This document shows positions 29,301 through 38,233 of a stretch of 64,000 bases of DNA, piece after piece. Position 1 is the stretch's first letter; every line of letters starts with the position of its first letter. The DNA lies in assembly GCF_946885955.1 (NCBI RefSeq), contig NZ_CAMPHI010000024.1, positions 14,429 through 78,428 on the forward strand, given 5' to 3'. The DNA is from an uncultured Pseudomonas sp. Its GTDB lineage: Bacteria > Pseudomonadota > Gammaproteobacteria > Pseudomonadales > Pseudomonadaceae. A program made the position numbers and the translations under genes. Below the pieces are notes generated by a model. It was not told the origin of the DNA. It did no database searches and saw only the letters and a program-made list of their open reading frames with translations.

Positions 29301-30651
29301 GCTCGAGCGCGGCGCGAGCATGGAGCGCGCCGAACTGATCGGCAAGACCATTGAGGAAACGTTGCCCGCGGCCGCAGCAGCCAGCGCCATCGCCAAGTTT
29401 CAACACTGCGTGGACAGTTGGGCGCCGATCGATGAGGAAATACAACTCCACCTGCCCATCGGACAACGGATCTTCCACTCCACGCTGATTCCGGTATGCG
29501 GCGCTTCCGGACGCATCCAGAGGATCGTCGGGATCTTCCGCGACATCACCGAGCGCAAGCATGCGGAGCGCATCCTGCACGTCCGCGAGCAGGAGTTTCG
29601 CGCGCTGGTGGAGAACAGCCCAGATGTCATCGCCCGCTTCGATCTGCAAGGTCGCTTCATCTACGCCAATCCGGTCACCCAGAGCATCCTTGGCAAAACC
29701 TTGGACAAACTGCTCGGCAAAGGCCCAGATGAAGTACTGCCCCACCTGAACGCAACTCACGCCTTTCGCAAAACCCTCGCACAGATAGCACGAACCGGTG
29801 AAGCAGCTGAAGAAGAAGTCGTCATCAATGCCGTACCCGGCACCGATGCGGCCCGCTTCGAGGCCCGCTTGGTGCCCGAGCGCGACAGGGAGGGGCAGCT
29901 CGTCAGCATTCTCTCGATCGGCCGCGACATCAGCGCCATGCGCGCGGCGGAACGACGTCTGAAGGAATCCCATGCACAACTGCGCTTGCTCTCCAGCCGC
30001 CGCGAAACCACAAAGGAAGAAGAACGCAAACACATGGCCCGGGAGGTTCACGACGAACTGGGTCAGCAACTCACCGCGCTGCGCATGAGCATTTCCGTGC
30101 TACGCCTGCAATTCGGCAAAGACCAGCCGCTGCTGGTAGAACACATCCAAACGCTGATGACACGGATCGACGATATCATCCAGGTAGTACGCAACGTAGC
30201 GACCAGCCTGCGCCCCGCCGCCCTTGATATGGGGCTGACTTCGGCACTCGAATGGCTGGTTGCCGAATTCTCCCGCAATACCGGCATTGCTTGCCGGTTG
30301 AAAGCGCCGGAGGCACGCCTGGAGCTCGATAACGAACGGGCCACTGCGGCCTTCCGGGTGATTCAGGAATCCTTGACCAACGTCGCTCGCCACGCGCACG
30401 CCAGCTACGTGGAGATCCACTTGAAATCCAGTCGCAATCAGGTATTGATCGAGGTTCGCGACGACGGCCGGGGCTTCGATCCGGAGCAGACGCGCCAAGG
30501 CACGCTGGGCATGCTCGGAATGCGTGAACGCGGCCATATGCTTGGAGGTGCAGTGACAATAGACAGTACCCCTGGCCAGGGTACTTGTGTTCAATTACAG
30601 ATCCCTTTGCAGGCATCCCCGAGGCCCCACGACTCGACGAATGATCGCTGA
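26392..30651 (+). CDS. Large soluble multi-PAS/GAF sensor histidine kinase (NarX/UhpB type)
   Basis: 1419 residues from the ATG at 26392 (ATG at 26395 equally possible; a GTG 111 bp upstream is less likely). No membrane segment or signal peptide is seen, so it is cytoplasmic. Order of domains: about six PAS domains (residues 1-780), a GAF domain (about 755-920, LGRIEIGEGVGICGTAAWRG), two more PAS (about 930-1165), a HisKA_3 dimerisation domain with the phospho-acceptor His in MAREVHDELGQQLTALR, and a HATPase_c domain with RHAHASYVEIHL and DDGRGFDP. Catalytic residues look intact. HisKA_3 kinases partner NarL/FixJ regulators. The adjacent regulator is broken (30641-31044), so the intact NarL-type regulator at 39629 is a candidate partner. 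Confidence 0.92.
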   Translation: MMRSIETSALTVQAAQSQLIEATFGLVSSALVLLDEQGRILKINGAFEELLGYTLPELLDNLFVDLLQCAERENLQTLYGQALPACLTDRPLELCYEHKDGSLLHGRSKLVAVGQLLLGEIVRIEPPKSLDKQLEQNQWLQRIVETAPGIIGTFRLTKEGEVSMPWASPGYEQYYGVTVEELKRDAGILFERIHPEDVARVRASIAESARTLQPWQCEYRVRHPQKGEIWLEGRSKPTPEADGSILWFGFLHDVSERKRIEHALRESEERFRKAFDSAAIGMALLTLDGRWLRANRYLCELLGYSEEELLQTSSQALTHPDDLPGELIGSRALVTGEVPYLHLEKRYRNSDGQYLPMRLTVSAAHAHDGTPAYLVAQIEDLSRLVEAEERLSLMAIALSHVHEAAYLIDRQARLCYVNEEACRSLGYSREELLSMTVGEIDPDWTNEQILADWHDNPERPPEIIESRHQTKDGRIFPVELSVTYLELDGQSYSLELARDITERKRLQAAQRESERRYREVFDNSADGLYLVEVAENQQFRYIETNRAFERAIGIPRQQLIGRFLGEATPEAGRMVKSAFADCLACGEIIEREHKLDLLVGTIAVHSIFIPVRNEQGSIYRIVGISRDISERKEMENRLLASEQQFRALAENSLNLIVRYDLNCQRTYVNPAFERETGIPAAKALHCPLERCWHGGDLTAAEHETLLRQVIATGEPLETVQEWLCPQTGEMVIHAIQLIAERGVNGEVVSVLAKGYDITALKRHERLEEARLRIFEQLAHGARLPEVLTLVAQYVEQVRPDFLASIMLADEDSRYLIPGSAPSLPLEYIEALGRIEIGEGVGICGTAAWRGTTVIAEDLLTHPDCTTFSEQARRAGLRACWSEPMLDSTGKVLGTFCIYLHQPGLPTDDDLRLVHQASHLAAIAIERKRAEALLLESEQRYRDIFDNSLDPLFLLEVTEEGHFRIIEVNPALERGASMERAELIGKTIEETLPAAAAASAIAKFQHCVDSWAPIDEEIQLHLPIGQRIFHSTLIPVCGASGRIQRIVGIFRDITERKHAERILHVREQEFRALVENSPDVIARFDLQGRFIYANPVTQSILGKTLDKLLGKGPDEVLPHLNATHAFRKTLAQIARTGEAAEEEVVINAVPGTDAARFEARLVPERDREGQLVSILSIGRDISAMRAAERRLKESHAQLRLLSSRRETTKEEERKHMAREVHDELGQQLTALRMSISVLRLQFGKDQPLLVEHIQTLMTRIDDIIQVVRNVATSLRPAALDMGLTSALEWLVAEFSRNTGIACRLKAPEARLELDNERATAAFRVIQESLTNVARHAHASYVEIHLKSSRNQVLIEVRDDGRGFDPEQTRQGTLGMLGMRERGHMLGGAVTIDSTPGQGTCVQLQIPLQASPRPHDSTNDR

Positions 30652-31044
30652 TGACCATGCCATCTTGCGCGAAGGGTTGAAACAGCTTTTGCCCTGGCTG
30701 GCGACCTGCACGTAGTTGGTAACGCGGAGCACGGCGCGGCGTTGCTCAAACGGCTGCGGCGCAACGATATGGATCTGCGGCTAGACATGAGCATGCCGGG
30801 CATCAGTGGCGAGGATCTGCTGTCTCGCGTCCACAGCCGCGAGCCGCAACTGCCGATCCTGGTACCGAGCATGCGCAATGACGTACCCATTGCCCAGCGT
30901 GCGCTCAAGGCCGATGCAACGGGCTATCTGACCAAGAACCACGATCCGGAAACTCTGCTGATGGCCTGCCGCCGAGTGGCTGCCGGCGGGCGCATCATCG
31001 ATGCCCAGCTCGCCGAGCCGCTCCCACAAAACGCGGCAGATTAG
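30641..31044 (+). pseudogene. Broken NarL-type response regulator (receiver only, frameshifted)
   Basis: The reading frame begins inside the kinase end with IADDHAILREGLKQL, the start of a receiver domain, then stops after about 24 codons. From about 30,690 the homology continues in another frame (ALAGDLHVVGNAEHG ... DMSMPGISGEDLLSRV ... GYLTKNHDPETL), ending at 31,044. The switch is explained by loss of one base near CAGCTTTTGCCC. A residue is also missing before the phospho-acceptor Asp (MDLRLDMSMPG against IDLLLLDMNMPG in the intact paralogue at 39629). The LuxR DNA-binding domain is absent. It cannot make a working regulator, and in its original form was probably the kinase's partner. Confidence 0.85.
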
Positions 31045-31090
31045 TGGTTTCGCGACACCAGCAGCCTGACTCGCTACATCCGTCTTTCGA

Positions 31091-31564
31091 TCAGCGCCGC
31101 CAACATGCGGCAAGGCTGGCACCCGCAGCCTGCCCCTTGGCCCCCGTATTGCTCAGGGTCAAGGTTCCGCAGGTATCACCTGTCATGGAGCCCTTGGGTA
31201 CCGCCCGCAAGGTGTAGCCGCTGGCCGTCGGTTTGGCGACGAAACTCAGGTCGTAGTTGCTGTTGGTGCCATCCTTGGGCGCTGCGGTGAACGGCAAGTC
31301 GGGAGCTTTATCATCGGCGGTCAGGTAGGTGCCGTTGGCGGTGTAGTGCCGCTCCATGAATTGCGCCAACTCCAGCAATACGGCCTGGGCGTCCGCCCGC
31401 TTGGCCCGGCGCACATACTCCTGATAGGAGGGATAGGAGATCGCGGCCAGGATGCCGATGACGACTATCACGATCATCATTTCGATCAGCGTGAAGCCCC
31501 TGTTTCGTAATACCGGGCTCCGCGACGTCGAACCCAGAATGGACCTGCCGATAGAGCTGATCAT
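31091..31564 (-). CDS. pilE: Type IV minor pilin PilE
   Basis: 157 residues. Prepilin with cleavage site RNRG|FTLIE, Glu5 present, and a hydrophobic helix (MMIVIVVIGILAAISYPSYQEYVRRAKRADAQ) that is characteristic of PilE. The leader before the cleavage site is about 22 residues, longer than usual; no later Met is available. The C-terminus has two cysteines (TGDTCGTL, AACWRR) that can form the usual loop. Its ATG overlaps the pilY1 stop, and it is the last gene of the minor-pilin operon. Confidence 0.93.
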   Translation of the reverse strand: MISSIGRSILGSTSRSPVLRNRGFTLIEMMIVIVVIGILAAISYPSYQEYVRRAKRADAQAVLLELAQFMERHYTANGTYLTADDKAPDLPFTAAPKDGTNSNYDLSFVAKPTASGYTLRAVPKGSMTGDTCGTLTLSNTGAKGQAAGASLAACWRR

Positions 31565-34500
31565 CAGTTGGTCCTCACTTCATGCCAGGATTGGCGGCCA
31601 TATCTCCGTGACCCGGGCGCTGGCTTACAGGTTGGCGCCCCGCTGGAACCGGCGAAGCACAGCAACGCCTCATCTTCATCAGTGACCGAGGTCACACCTT
31701 TAATCACGCCAGCATCCTTATCGGAGAGGCCTGTCCAAGGAATGCCATCGTCCGTGGGAATCAGATCGCCCTCTGTTGGAACGATATCGCCCTCTTCGGT
31801 GACCGTGGCCGCATCTCTACGAGTCAACGTACCGTCGTCGTCGGTATCGAAGAACAAGTCGTTGAACCGGCCGCCACTGGATAAATCAACGGCCATGATC
31901 CAACTGGTTCCGCCGAACTCACAAGGATCTGCGGACGGGATCATGGAGGTAAAAATCACCCGCTCATTGCGCAAAGTGGCCTTGGCAACCACGCGCTCGC
32001 CCTGAGCACCGGAGGCACCCTCCCCCGTCTGCCAGGCAAGATCCAGATACCAACCCTTGTCGTCATCCTGCAACGCGTTCTGCGTAGTAGCGCGCACCTT
32101 ATCGCCGCTGCTCAGTGTGGCTTCCTTGATAATGTCCTGCTCCAACAAATCACTGCGCCCATCGATAAGCAGCCCGTTATCGATAATCCCGTAGAAGGTC
32201 TCTACCGCCGGATTATCCGGAATCTCGTTATCGCCGGTACGGTAAAAACTCCCGGTACCGAAGAACACCATGTGCTGATTCCGATCGTTGAAGGCGGATG
32301 TCAAAGGCGCGGTGATGGCTTGCCGCGCACCCGCATCGTCCTTGGCAATGAACAGCGGATTAGCATTGAGCGAGCCCGGAATGCCCCAACTGACAGTGCT
32401 GTTACCGTTCAGGTCCAGCCGCCAGAGATTGCCCTGGGTATCGCCCACATAGATGCGATCGGCAACTTGGTCCGCATCTATATCGGCGACCAACGGAGTA
32501 CCCAAATCGCCCGTGGTGGCCAGGGTGAACTCCTTGATCACGCTGCCGTCGGCGGCGTCCAGGATCCACACCTTGCCATTCGCTGGCGTACTGTCGTGAT
32601 AGCCGCTGCTGACGATTACCCCGAACTTCTGGTTGGGCAGAGCGACCAGCGCCGGCTGGCCAACGGTATAGCCCATGCTCGGATGAGTGAACTCCCACAT
32701 CACGTTTTCACTGGACATGCTGCCAGGGTCGGTAATGTCCAGAGCGAATACGCTGTTACCGCCCGCCCCCGTAGTACCTACGACCATGGTGCGCCAACCG
32801 TCGCTGCCCAACCAGGCATCGGAAATACGCGGCGTGCCATCGACGTAATAGCGGTGGGAATAGGCCGGTTCGGTCAGATCGATCAATGTGTCCAGTACGT
32901 TGTTGGGCACATAGGCGAATAGCTCGCCGCCACCGTTTTTCGCCGATTCTGTGCTGACCCTGGCGTCGAAGCCGTGCAACATGCCATCGTTGGCGCCGAC
33001 GACGATCATTGGCGTACGGCTTTTATAGGCATCGGATGCGCGGAATGCGGCATAGGCTTCGCCCACAGCGCCATCGTTCCAAGCCAGGCCGGCGTAACCG
33101 AAATTTTGCTGATGGATGAACTGGGGGTCAGAGTTGATTATGTCTCCCAGGCGGCTGGTACGTTGCCGAAATGGCTGACTGCCATCCTTGTCGGTCATTT
33201 CCAACGAGCGATCACCACGCAGGAATGCCAGACGCTGCTTTGCCTTGGAACTATCCGCCTCACCCGCTTTGGTAAACCAGGCGCGCTGGGTTTCGTCCAG
33301 ATCGTCCCAGGTGAAATCGATTCCCTCGATTGAAATTAGCGGGCCGTTGGCACCGTCTTCTGTGGGTGACGCGCTGCTGAAGATTTTCCGACTGGCCACG
33401 TCGCTGAGCGCATCCAGTACGCCAGCGGCGTTCCAACTGGCTTTTGCCGCCACCTCGCCACCGACGACTTGTTTTGCCAGAAGGTCGCCGCTCCAACGTT
33501 TGCTATTGAGTTGTGGTTGGAATACTGCGGTATCGGTACTCAGGCGACTGGAGTTGGTCGCCAGCGAAGTCAGGGTGCTTTGCGCCTCGTTGGCGATATT
33601 CGCGAATGCGCGCTTCAGGCTTTCAACCATATTGGCGGCATCGCTCGCCACATAGAAGTTATCGGGACGGGGATAATCGCTGCCCAACATATCCGTTGTG
33701 CTGTGCCACCACTCCTCAGGCAGCTCCTCACTACGCTCGTAGGGCTCACCGAAATTTTTCGGCACTTTGAAACCACCGTATTTGGCGGCGAGCCAGTACT
33801 GGTTGCGGGTTTTTCCAGCCAGCTTTTCGTCCTCGCGAACGTCGACCCAATAGGTGGAAACGGTCTGGTTTCCCTTCCAATCGTTACGTAGATCCTTGGT
33901 GTGGGCATCGTAGGCAAGGCCAGCGATATAGGCAGAGCTCAGGCGATTAGTGTTGAAGGGAGTATTGATAGTGATGCCTTCGAGCTCGGCTACCTTCTGC
34001 GTCGCCTTTACCACATCGATGGTACCGTCCTTGCTGACCTCATCTGGTTCAGTCGGCTCTTGGTCTCTAACAGTGTTCTTCGGAAGGTTCTTATCTCGAT
34101 GCGTATTGGTGTCGCCGATGCCGAGAATCACGTTTTTCTGACAGGCATATTGAATAGGGTCTTTGTTCGTCCAATCTGCAATAACCGGGAAGCCATCGGC
34201 CAGCTCATAGTGAATGGACGTATCGGCACCGAGGTTTGAATAGGCCGATACATTACTTTGACCCTTAAAATAACGCAGCGCCGCATAGAACAGCTCGCTG
34301 ACCGGATCATAATGCTTATGATCCTTGGCGGTCATCTGACCGAACTTATTCAGATAATTTATAACCCCGCTATCGAGAATGCCGGCATTGGTATTGGTCG
34401 CATCATCTTTGTCAGGATTGCGTATAAACACACCGGTGGTTGCGTTCCACTCACTAGCACTATTGTCTTGGTTACCGGCCACCCCCGGCGTGCGGACGGC

Positions 34501-35379
34501 CTGGCCAACAAACCTTTGCCGAGCGCGCAATACACCACCGTCACGCCATACGCTATGGTCGTTCAAGTAACCGAAGACACTGTAACGAAGATCACCGGAA
34601 TACTGTTGTATCAAACCCTCGGGCTTGTAGGATTCCGCATAGCGTTTGCAGTTCGCTTCCAGGCCGATCTTTGAATCGCATACTTTTACCCGCATATAAA
34701 CTTCATATACGGTACTTCCGTTGATGGAAAGATCGGTATCCGATGTGTACTCGCTAGCCTCTCCGCTCAGGTCACCATCCAGGGTAAAGCGCATACGATT
34801 ACCCAAGCCGGCGAGACGCACCCTGAACCCATACCAGCTCGCTGGAGTTGCACTACTTACTGTGGCGCCGTCCCAAATAGCTCGCCAACCGCTTTGATTC
34901 TGACCTGTATGCCTAGCCTTCTCCAGCCAGGTTTCTTTTTTCGTATCCTTGACACGATAACCACCGGTCAGCGCACTACGAAAAGGGTCGATGGTCTGGG
35001 TTGCCGCCCAGTTAAGAAAGTTGCCACTCCATAACTTACCGGTGCAGCTACGATTACTGGTTTTAGACTTTGGGAAAAAATGGCTATTGCGGTGATCTTC
35101 ATGCTTCGAATCATGTGCATAGTCGTAGCACTTATCCGCATCGAAATAGCCGACATATTTATTGCTGACGGAGTAGTCACCAAGATTAGCCATACTGAGA
35201 ATGGTTGGCCATTCCACCGAAGGCACCAATGCCAGATTACCCGGCACGCTGCCCCCACCCAATAACAAAGGCGACTGCGAAACGTCCGCCCGGGCGGTCG
35301 AAGCGAAGGTGATCGCCAACGACATGGTGAAAGCCAGGCCTGTGTGCAGCAGTTTGTATCGAGGTGCGAGGCTGGTCAT
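31564..35379 (-). CDS. pilY1: Type IV pilus tip/adhesion protein PilY1
   Basis: 1271 residues from an ATG with GGAG upstream and a convincing signal peptide (LAFTMSLAITFASTARA). An earlier ATG overlapping pilX by ATGA at 35424 is possible. PilY1 primes pilus assembly with the minor pilins and takes part in surface sensing. The C-terminal third is the PilY1 beta-propeller domain (YVPNNVLDTLIDLTEPAYSHRYYVDGTP, VVVGTTGAGGNSVFALDITDP) with a complete calcium-binding loop DIDADQVAD followed by RIYVGDTQGNLWRLDL. No pilY2 is seen. Confidence 0.93.
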   Translation of the reverse strand: MTSLAPRYKLLHTGLAFTMSLAITFASTARADVSQSPLLLGGGSVPGNLALVPSVEWPTILSMANLGDYSVSNKYVGYFDADKCYDYAHDSKHEDHRNSHFFPKSKTSNRSCTGKLWSGNFLNWAATQTIDPFRSALTGGYRVKDTKKETWLEKARHTGQNQSGWRAIWDGATVSSATPASWYGFRVRLAGLGNRMRFTLDGDLSGEASEYTSDTDLSINGSTVYEVYMRVKVCDSKIGLEANCKRYAESYKPEGLIQQYSGDLRYSVFGYLNDHSVWRDGGVLRARQRFVGQAVRTPGVAGNQDNSASEWNATTGVFIRNPDKDDATNTNAGILDSGVINYLNKFGQMTAKDHKHYDPVSELFYAALRYFKGQSNVSAYSNLGADTSIHYELADGFPVIADWTNKDPIQYACQKNVILGIGDTNTHRDKNLPKNTVRDQEPTEPDEVSKDGTIDVVKATQKVAELEGITINTPFNTNRLSSAYIAGLAYDAHTKDLRNDWKGNQTVSTYWVDVREDEKLAGKTRNQYWLAAKYGGFKVPKNFGEPYERSEELPEEWWHSTTDMLGSDYPRPDNFYVASDAANMVESLKRAFANIANEAQSTLTSLATNSSRLSTDTAVFQPQLNSKRWSGDLLAKQVVGGEVAAKASWNAAGVLDALSDVASRKIFSSASPTEDGANGPLISIEGIDFTWDDLDETQRAWFTKAGEADSSKAKQRLAFLRGDRSLEMTDKDGSQPFRQRTSRLGDIINSDPQFIHQQNFGYAGLAWNDGAVGEAYAAFRASDAYKSRTPMIVVGANDGMLHGFDARVSTESAKNGGGELFAYVPNNVLDTLIDLTEPAYSHRYYVDGTPRISDAWLGSDGWRTMVVGTTGAGGNSVFALDITDPGSMSSENVMWEFTHPSMGYTVGQPALVALPNQKFGVIVSSGYHDSTPANGKVWILDAADGSVIKEFTLATTGDLGTPLVADIDADQVADRIYVGDTQGNLWRLDLNGNSTVSWGIPGSLNANPLFIAKDDAGARQAITAPLTSAFNDRNQHMVFFGTGSFYRTGDNEIPDNPAVETFYGIIDNGLLIDGRSDLLEQDIIKEATLSSGDKVRATTQNALQDDDKGWYLDLAWQTGEGASGAQGERVVAKATLRNERVIFTSMIPSADPCEFGGTSWIMAVDLSSGGRFNDLFFDTDDDGTLTRRDAATVTEEGDIVPTEGDLIPTDDGIPWTGLSDKDAGVIKGVTSVTDEDEALLCFAGSSGAPTCKPAPGSRRYGRQSWHEVRTN

Positions 35380-35420
35380 CACTACGACTCCCGAAAAGGA
35401 CTGATAAGGCGGTTGGCCGT

Positions 35421-35900
35421 TCATTGTTCAACCAGAAAAACCGAGCGGAGTTTGATTTTGGATGCAGCGCTGTTATCGGAATTGAGCGCCATGCCATAAC
35501 CGTCGGCCTCCACTCGCACCAAGGCACCTTGATCGTCGATAGGCGTTGCGGCTTCAGTGCTGGTGCGCAGCTTGGCCAGCAGCGTAATGCTGTAGGCCGG
35601 TGCGGTCGTGACGCCGGGAAACTTGCTGTAGGTGCCTGACAGCGGCGTGCCAGAAAGCATGTCCAGGGTATTGGTCATGAACTTTTTATTGACGACGTTT
35701 TCACCCTGGCGTAGTGCCGCTTCCGCGGCTTGAAGGGCGAGGCTGCCGTCACGCATATTGCCGGCCATACTTTCCTGCAGCGAGGTTCCGCGCATGCTGC
35801 TCAAACCAATGATGGTCAGCAACAACAACATGATCAGGGCGATAATCAAAATCGCCCCGCGTTGATTATTGACAGGTAATGCGATCATGGATTTATTCAT
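35421..35900 (-). CDS. pilX: Type IV minor pilin PilX
   Basis: 159 residues. The N-terminus NNQRGAILIIALIMLLLLTIIGLSSMRGTSLQESMAGNMRD is the PilX signature; like other PilX proteins it lacks the usual Glu5 after the Gly cleavage site. The remainder is short, ending KIKLRSVFLVEQ. It overlaps pilW by 4 bp upstream and pilY1's first possible ATG downstream, so the operon is tightly coupled. Confidence 0.92.
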   Translation of the reverse strand: MNKSMIALPVNNQRGAILIIALIMLLLLTIIGLSSMRGTSLQESMAGNMRDGSLALQAAEAALRQGENVVNKKFMTNTLDMLSGTPLSGTYSKFPGVTTAPAYSITLLAKLRTSTEAATPIDDQGALVRVEADGYGMALNSDNSAASKIKLRSVFLVEQ

Positions 35901-36892
35901 GGCAGGCGATTACGAATTCCGATAGTTGTCGAGAACACTTGCGCCAGGCGGCGATTCTGAATGGTTACGTCTTTTCCGTTAAACTTGATAAGTTGATTTT
36001 CCGGGACCACGTTTGTATCGGTACTGACGAGCAATAGATTGACACGAACGGATACGACGTTATCCCAATTGGACACACTGCTTGCCGACACATAACTGTC
36101 GACTTGCCTATCGCTGCCCGCAATACCGTACAAGATCTGCATATCTTGCACCCCTTCGACCAACTCTTCGTCGAATTTGGCTCCATTGGTAAAGCTGACG
36201 CGACGGAGGGAAGGCAGGCCTTTTATCCCATTGCCGATGTAATAGCTGGCACTTTCCAATCTGAGAATTTCCATCGCCGAGTTATAGGCGTGGCTGAAGT
36301 TATTTTTGGCGGAATTCTTATTGCCCGGTTTCCCGCCATTACCGCGAGACAAGGTACTGGCGCTGGCATTGCTGCGATTCTGAAACATATCGCAGCCCAT
36401 GGGATCGGCGACAACGATGATCGTATCCTGAGCCACACCACTAGCCGCATTCAGAGTGATGGCGTTTGCGTTGACCGTGGTATTTCCGCTTGCCGTCACC
36501 CCCGGGATATTGGCGGCATACTTGATATTAATCACGTCGCCCGCAGTGCGGTTATCCACCCATGACGGGGACGCATTAGCTTTACCACTTATAGGCTGAC
36601 TCAAATCGAATAAGTCGGCGCTATAGCCACTACCCTTTTCATTGAGCAGATTATTCAATGCCGAAACACATTCACCCTTGTATCCAGCGTTGTGAATATC
36701 GTTGGTGAGAAACTCCATGGCGAAGCGACCGCTTTCCTGAACGCGGGCAAGTGCGTTATTGGTACTGTAGGTTTGCTTGCTCGAGAGAAACGTCTGCAAT
36801 ACGCCAGCCATCAGCAACAGGCCAAGAACCATGGAGATCATTAATTCGACGAGCGAAAAGCCTTGCTGGCGAGGCGTCGATGAACGAGTCAT
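35897..36892 (-). CDS. pilW: Type IV minor pilin PilW
   Basis: 331 residues. Prepilin cleavage site RQQG|FSLVELMISMVLGLLLMAGVLQTFLSSKQTY with Glu5, characteristic of PilW. The body includes DQLIVVADPMGC-like sequence (IIVVADPMGCDMFQ) and GVQDMQILYGI. Length is normal. The start and stop overlap pilV and pilX by 4 bp each. Confidence 0.93.
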   Translation of the reverse strand: MTRSSTPRQQGFSLVELMISMVLGLLLMAGVLQTFLSSKQTYSTNNALARVQESGRFAMEFLTNDIHNAGYKGECVSALNNLLNEKGSGYSADLFDLSQPISGKANASPSWVDNRTAGDVINIKYAANIPGVTASGNTTVNANAITLNAASGVAQDTIIVVADPMGCDMFQNRSNASASTLSRGNGGKPGNKNSAKNNFSHAYNSAMEILRLESASYYIGNGIKGLPSLRRVSFTNGAKFDEELVEGVQDMQILYGIAGSDRQVDSYVSASSVSNWDNVVSVRVNLLLVSTDTNVVPENQLIKFNGKDVTIQNRRLAQVFSTTIGIRNRLP

Positions 36893-37368
36893 ATTTCGGT
36901 CCGATAGACGAAGGTTTCAATGCCGGTATCGGTGCTGCCGGCTTTCTCGGTGCTAGCGGTTTTTTTTATCCGGCCACGGTTATCGTTCCAGCGCACGGAT
37001 ATGGTCACCAGGGTTCCGCTTTTTTCGACTTTGCCGGTGCCTTCCGGTAGCGCCTGGGCAAGTGTGTTCAGCCACTCGGCTTTATCTTTCTGCGCTTGGG
37101 TGCCACTCACCGAATGGGGACCGGATGAGGTCGGATAATCGAATACGTAGGCGTCGGTCAGCGCGGCGGTGCGGTTCGCACGCATCCGGTCGGCCAGATC
37201 GCTGGCGAGTATGCTCACCTGCGAGCGGTAATAAGCGCTGTGGTTACTCTGCACGCTGGTGACCTGCAGCAGCGCCATCCCGAGCAGGCCGATGGCAAGC
37301 ACGACAAGGGCTATAAGAACTTCGATCAGCGTGGTACCACGCTGGGCGGCAGGAGAGAACGCGATCAT
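36889..37368 (-). CDS. pilV: Type IV minor pilin PilV
   Basis: 159 residues. Cleavage site AAQRG|TTLIEVLIALVVLAIGLLGMALLQ with Glu5, typical of PilV, which carries the LGMA-L-Q motif after the hydrophobic segment. The C-terminus (LVTISVRWNDNRG...ETFVYRTEI) also fits. It overlaps fimU and pilW by 4 bp each. Confidence 0.93.
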   Translation of the reverse strand: MIAFSPAAQRGTTLIEVLIALVVLAIGLLGMALLQVTSVQSNHSAYYRSQVSILASDLADRMRANRTAALTDAYVFDYPTSSGPHSVSGTQAQKDKAEWLNTLAQALPEGTGKVEKSGTLVTISVRWNDNRGRIKKTASTEKAGSTDTGIETFVYRTEI

Positions 37369-37841
37369 TCGCAGGCCTCCTGTCCCAGGGTGCTGGAGCC
37401 GGTCACAGAGACGGCAATTTCCCGTCTCTGCTTACCGCTGCAGTCACTGGGCGTCACCGCAAAATTGCTAGCGCTACCGGCCATGCCGTTGCTGCGAAAG
37501 GTCACCCCGGCATTCGGGCCGACAACAGCCAGCCCCTGCGCGCTGTCCCAGACCTTGATCACGTCACCGCCGCTTTGCTGCACCAGCCAGCCAGAGGCCC
37601 AATCCGCACCGTTTTGACAAATGCTTTCGCCAGGCTTTCTGCGGCACACCACAACGCTTTGACGACGCTTGACGGCCTCCGAGCGGGCGAGTTGCAGTGC
37701 CCCTTGCAGCTCGCTGGCCAGGGTCGAAGCCCGGCTATCGCGGATCATGCTGCCGAACGAGGGAACGGCGATGCCGAGCAAGATCGCAAGGACGGCAAGG
37801 GTCACCATCAGCTCAATCAGGGTGAAACCTTTCTGCGACAT
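37365..37841 (-). CDS. fimU: Type IV minor pilin of the FimT/FimU family
   Basis: 158 residues from the ATG with AGGAG 8 nt upstream. Cleavage site SQKG|FTLIELMVTLAVLAILLGIAVPSFGSMIRDSRA is the GspH/FimT family signature, with RSEAVKRRQSVVVCRR following. First gene of the minor-pilin operon, which places it as FimU; FimT cannot be excluded from sequence alone. The long leader region upstream carries composite element M1 on the same strand. Confidence 0.9.
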   Translation of the reverse strand: MSQKGFTLIELMVTLAVLAILLGIAVPSFGSMIRDSRASTLASELQGALQLARSEAVKRRQSVVVCRRKPGESICQNGADWASGWLVQQSGGDVIKVWDSAQGLAVVGPNAGVTFRSNGMAGSASNFAVTPSDCSGKQRREIAVSVTGSSTLGQEACE

Positions 37842-38154
37842 CGCAGCCACTCCTACCTGTCATCAAGAACGTGCACGGATCGGATATTCGGCGCCCTGGT
37901 AAGGGTCGAAACTCCAGATCGTCTGCTCTTTTCGCTCCCGGGCGGGATACACCGGGAGCTACGGTCTGTTTAATATCGCTAGGGCAAAGAACTGCGACCG
38001 CACAACACATCGAAATGTGGCAAGCATGGGCTTTCCAGGCTTTACGGACGCAAGGCTAAGTCCGTATAGCGCTCTTCATAACCGAGCCAATTCCACTCGG
38101 CTTCGAATGCCGGCACTTCGAATTACAGAAGAGCTCGTTGCAAGCGAGAACAGA

Positions 38155-38233
38155 GAATGCATCCGCGCAAACTCGACGACCATCGGCGGAGGCTGATTCT
38201 TCAGTAGGGGGAAAAACAGGAATAGGTAGGGGG
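38155..38233 (-). promoter_or_regulatory. Composite element M1, upstream of the minor-pilin operon
   Basis: Minus strand: CCCCCTACC (38233-38225), CCCCCTACT 22 bp on (38211-38203), CCGATGG 25 bp after that (38186-38180), and GCATTC 26 bp further (38160-38155). The stretch after the second box (GAAGAATCAGCC) is identical to M2. The element points at fimU, 336 bp downstream. This is the same layout as M2-M6; the function is inferred. Confidence 0.7.

Noticed and set aside
37935..37962. GCTCCCGG/CCGGGAGC hairpin upstream of fimU as a terminator
   Set aside because: A perfect stem but no T-tract on either strand, and it lies in the probable leader of the pilin operon; may be a leader structure but there is nothing more to support a call.
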